A DNA stretch of 13,621 nucleotides, taken from contig CATWQE010000069.1 of the NCBI GenBank assembly GCA_958352855.1, positions 1-13,621 of the forward strand. The letters run 5' to 3'. The notes beneath the pieces are model-generated. The model was given only the letters and a program-made list of their open reading frames with translations. It was not told where the DNA came from and did not search any database. Positions within the stretch are counted from its first letter, which is position 1. Each line of letters opens with the position of its first letter. Shown here piece after piece: positions 12,765-13,621 of the stretch. Position numbers and translations under genes: made by a program. The stretch is from an uncultured Bacillota bacterium (GTDB taxonomy: Bacteria > Bacillota > Clostridia > Lachnospirales > Lachnospiraceae).

Positions 12765-13621
12765 ATGAAGGGGATTGTAACAGGAAAAGAAATGAAAGCT
12801 TTGGATCGTTATACCATAGAAGAAATGGGGATTCCGTCTCTGGTACTTATGGAGCGCGCAGGGCTTGCTGTTGCCAATGCATTAAGGGAGTCTGAGTTTC
12901 CTCTTGAGAAGGTGCTGATACTGTGCGGTGGTGGAAACAATGGCGCAGACGGCGTGGTGATTGCCAGACTTCTGCACTTATGGGGATATCAAACCCATGT
13001 CTGCATTTTGGGAAATCCGGAACATTTTACGGAAGAAATGAAAAAACAGATAGATATTGGAAAAAAATATGGATTATCCTTTGTCAAGACTTTTCATCAA
13101 AAGGAATATACTACTATTGTAGATGCAATTTTCGGCGTTGGGCTTTCCCGCGAGGTAACCGGAATTTATGAGAAAGTGATAAGGGACCTGTCAGACTACC
13201 AGGGGAAAATCCTGTCTGTGGATATTCCTTCCGGTATTTCCCCAGATACCGGGCAGATACTGGGCTGCGCGGTACACGCAGATCTGACAGTTACGTTTGC
13301 CTTTTTAAAAGCCGGATTGTGTCTCTATCCCGGTGCATCTTATGCCGGAAAGCTGCTGGTGGCGGATGTGGGGATTTATGCATCAAAAAAGGAAGAAAAG
13401 TCTTTATCCATTTTTGCCTGTGAGAAGAGAGACCTTGCGCGCATTGTCAGAAAACCAGAGGGAAACAAGGGAACCTTTGGAAAAATCCTGCTGGTGGCAG
13501 GAAGCAGCGGCATGTTTGGGGCTGCTTACCTCAGTGGCATGGCAGCCATGAGAACAGGAGCCGGTATGCTGAAAATCTGTACCAGAGAAGAAAACCGCAG
13601 CCTTTTTTCCTGTTTCCCGGA
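12765..13621 (+). CDS. nnr: Bifunctional NAD(P)H-hydrate epimerase/dehydratase (partial, 3' end cut)
   Basis: An open frame of 285 codons runs off the window end. The enzyme repairs hydrated NADH and NADPH. The N-terminal epimerase domain (about 1-215) shows the GGGNNGADG loop (55-63), VDAIFGVGL (119-127, D120) and VDIPSGISPDTG (152-163). The C-terminal ADP/ATP-dependent dehydratase domain begins near 219 (RKPEGNKGTFGKILLVAGSSG, then MAAMRTGAGM) and is truncated; the full protein should be about 500 residues. The ATG at 12765 is preceded by AAAGGA (12748-12753) 11 nt away. Another ATG at 12760 is out of frame and meets TGA after one more codon. Its place after rex links cofactor sensing and cofactor repair. 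No separate promoter fits between the rex terminator and this start. Confidence 0.93.
   Translation, partial: MKGIVTGKEMKALDRYTIEEMGIPSLVLMERAGLAVANALRESEFPLEKVLILCGGGNNGADGVVIARLLHLWGYQTHVCILGNPEHFTEEMKKQIDIGKKYGLSFVKTFHQKEYTTIVDAIFGVGLSREVTGIYEKVIRDLSDYQGKILSVDIPSGISPDTGQILGCAVHADLTVTFAFLKAGLCLYPGASYAGKLLVADVGIYASKKEEKSLSIFACEKRDLARIVRKPEGNKGTFGKILLVAGSSGMFGAAYLSGMAAMRTGAGMLKICTREENRSLFSCFP

Overview
The window looks like chromosomal DNA of a low-to-mid GC Firmicute, most likely a Clostridia/Lachnospiraceae-type gut anaerobe. The reasons are the strong AGGAGG-type ribosome sites, sigma-A promoters, an OmpR-type regulator beside MacB/FtsX-type ABC genes, an isopropylmalate-synthase-like enzyme of the Re-citrate synthase type next to an NADP isocitrate dehydrogenase, and an ABC-F / rex / NAD(P)HX-repair neighbourhood. 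This placement is inference from gene content; no search was run.

Region 1 (1-6490): a response regulator and histidine kinase that overlap by 11 nt, followed by two paralogous FtsX-like permeases and one ATPase. Both permease stop codons (TAG) are part of the next gene's Shine-Dalgarno (TAGGAGG). A subtilisin-like protease without signal peptide or propeptide follows after 63 nt with no obvious terminator. Between kinase and permease lies a 10-bp hairpin plus U-run that overlaps the permease ribosome site, with a possible regulated promoter in its loop. A CGAAATC element sits at the same distance from a -10-like box ahead of both the regulator gene and the permease gene.

Region 2 (6491-9942): a three-gene operon of Re-citrate synthase-like enzyme, FCD-type GntR regulator and NADP isocitrate dehydrogenase. 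One consensus promoter drives it, and its spacer and -10 box are covered by a 28-bp near-perfect palindrome with an ATTGTATACAAT core, a good candidate for the GntR operator. The two enzymes would make and use citrate/isocitrate on the route to 2-oxoglutarate and glutamate; aconitase is not in the window.

Region 3 (9983-13621): an ABC-F translation-type ATPase on the minus strand, divergent from rex (NADH/NAD+ sensing repressor), then a strong terminator and the 5' part of a bifunctional NAD(P)H-hydrate repair gene cut by the window end. Back-to-back promoters lie between ABC-F and rex, and the rex promoter carries a half-consensus Rex site.

No RNA gene, CRISPR array, insertion sequence or phage gene was recognised. 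Most genes belong to known families. The parts worth a second look are the regulatory DNA at 2176-2266 and 6529-6565, the sensor/transporter/protease unit, and the probable Re-citrate synthase.
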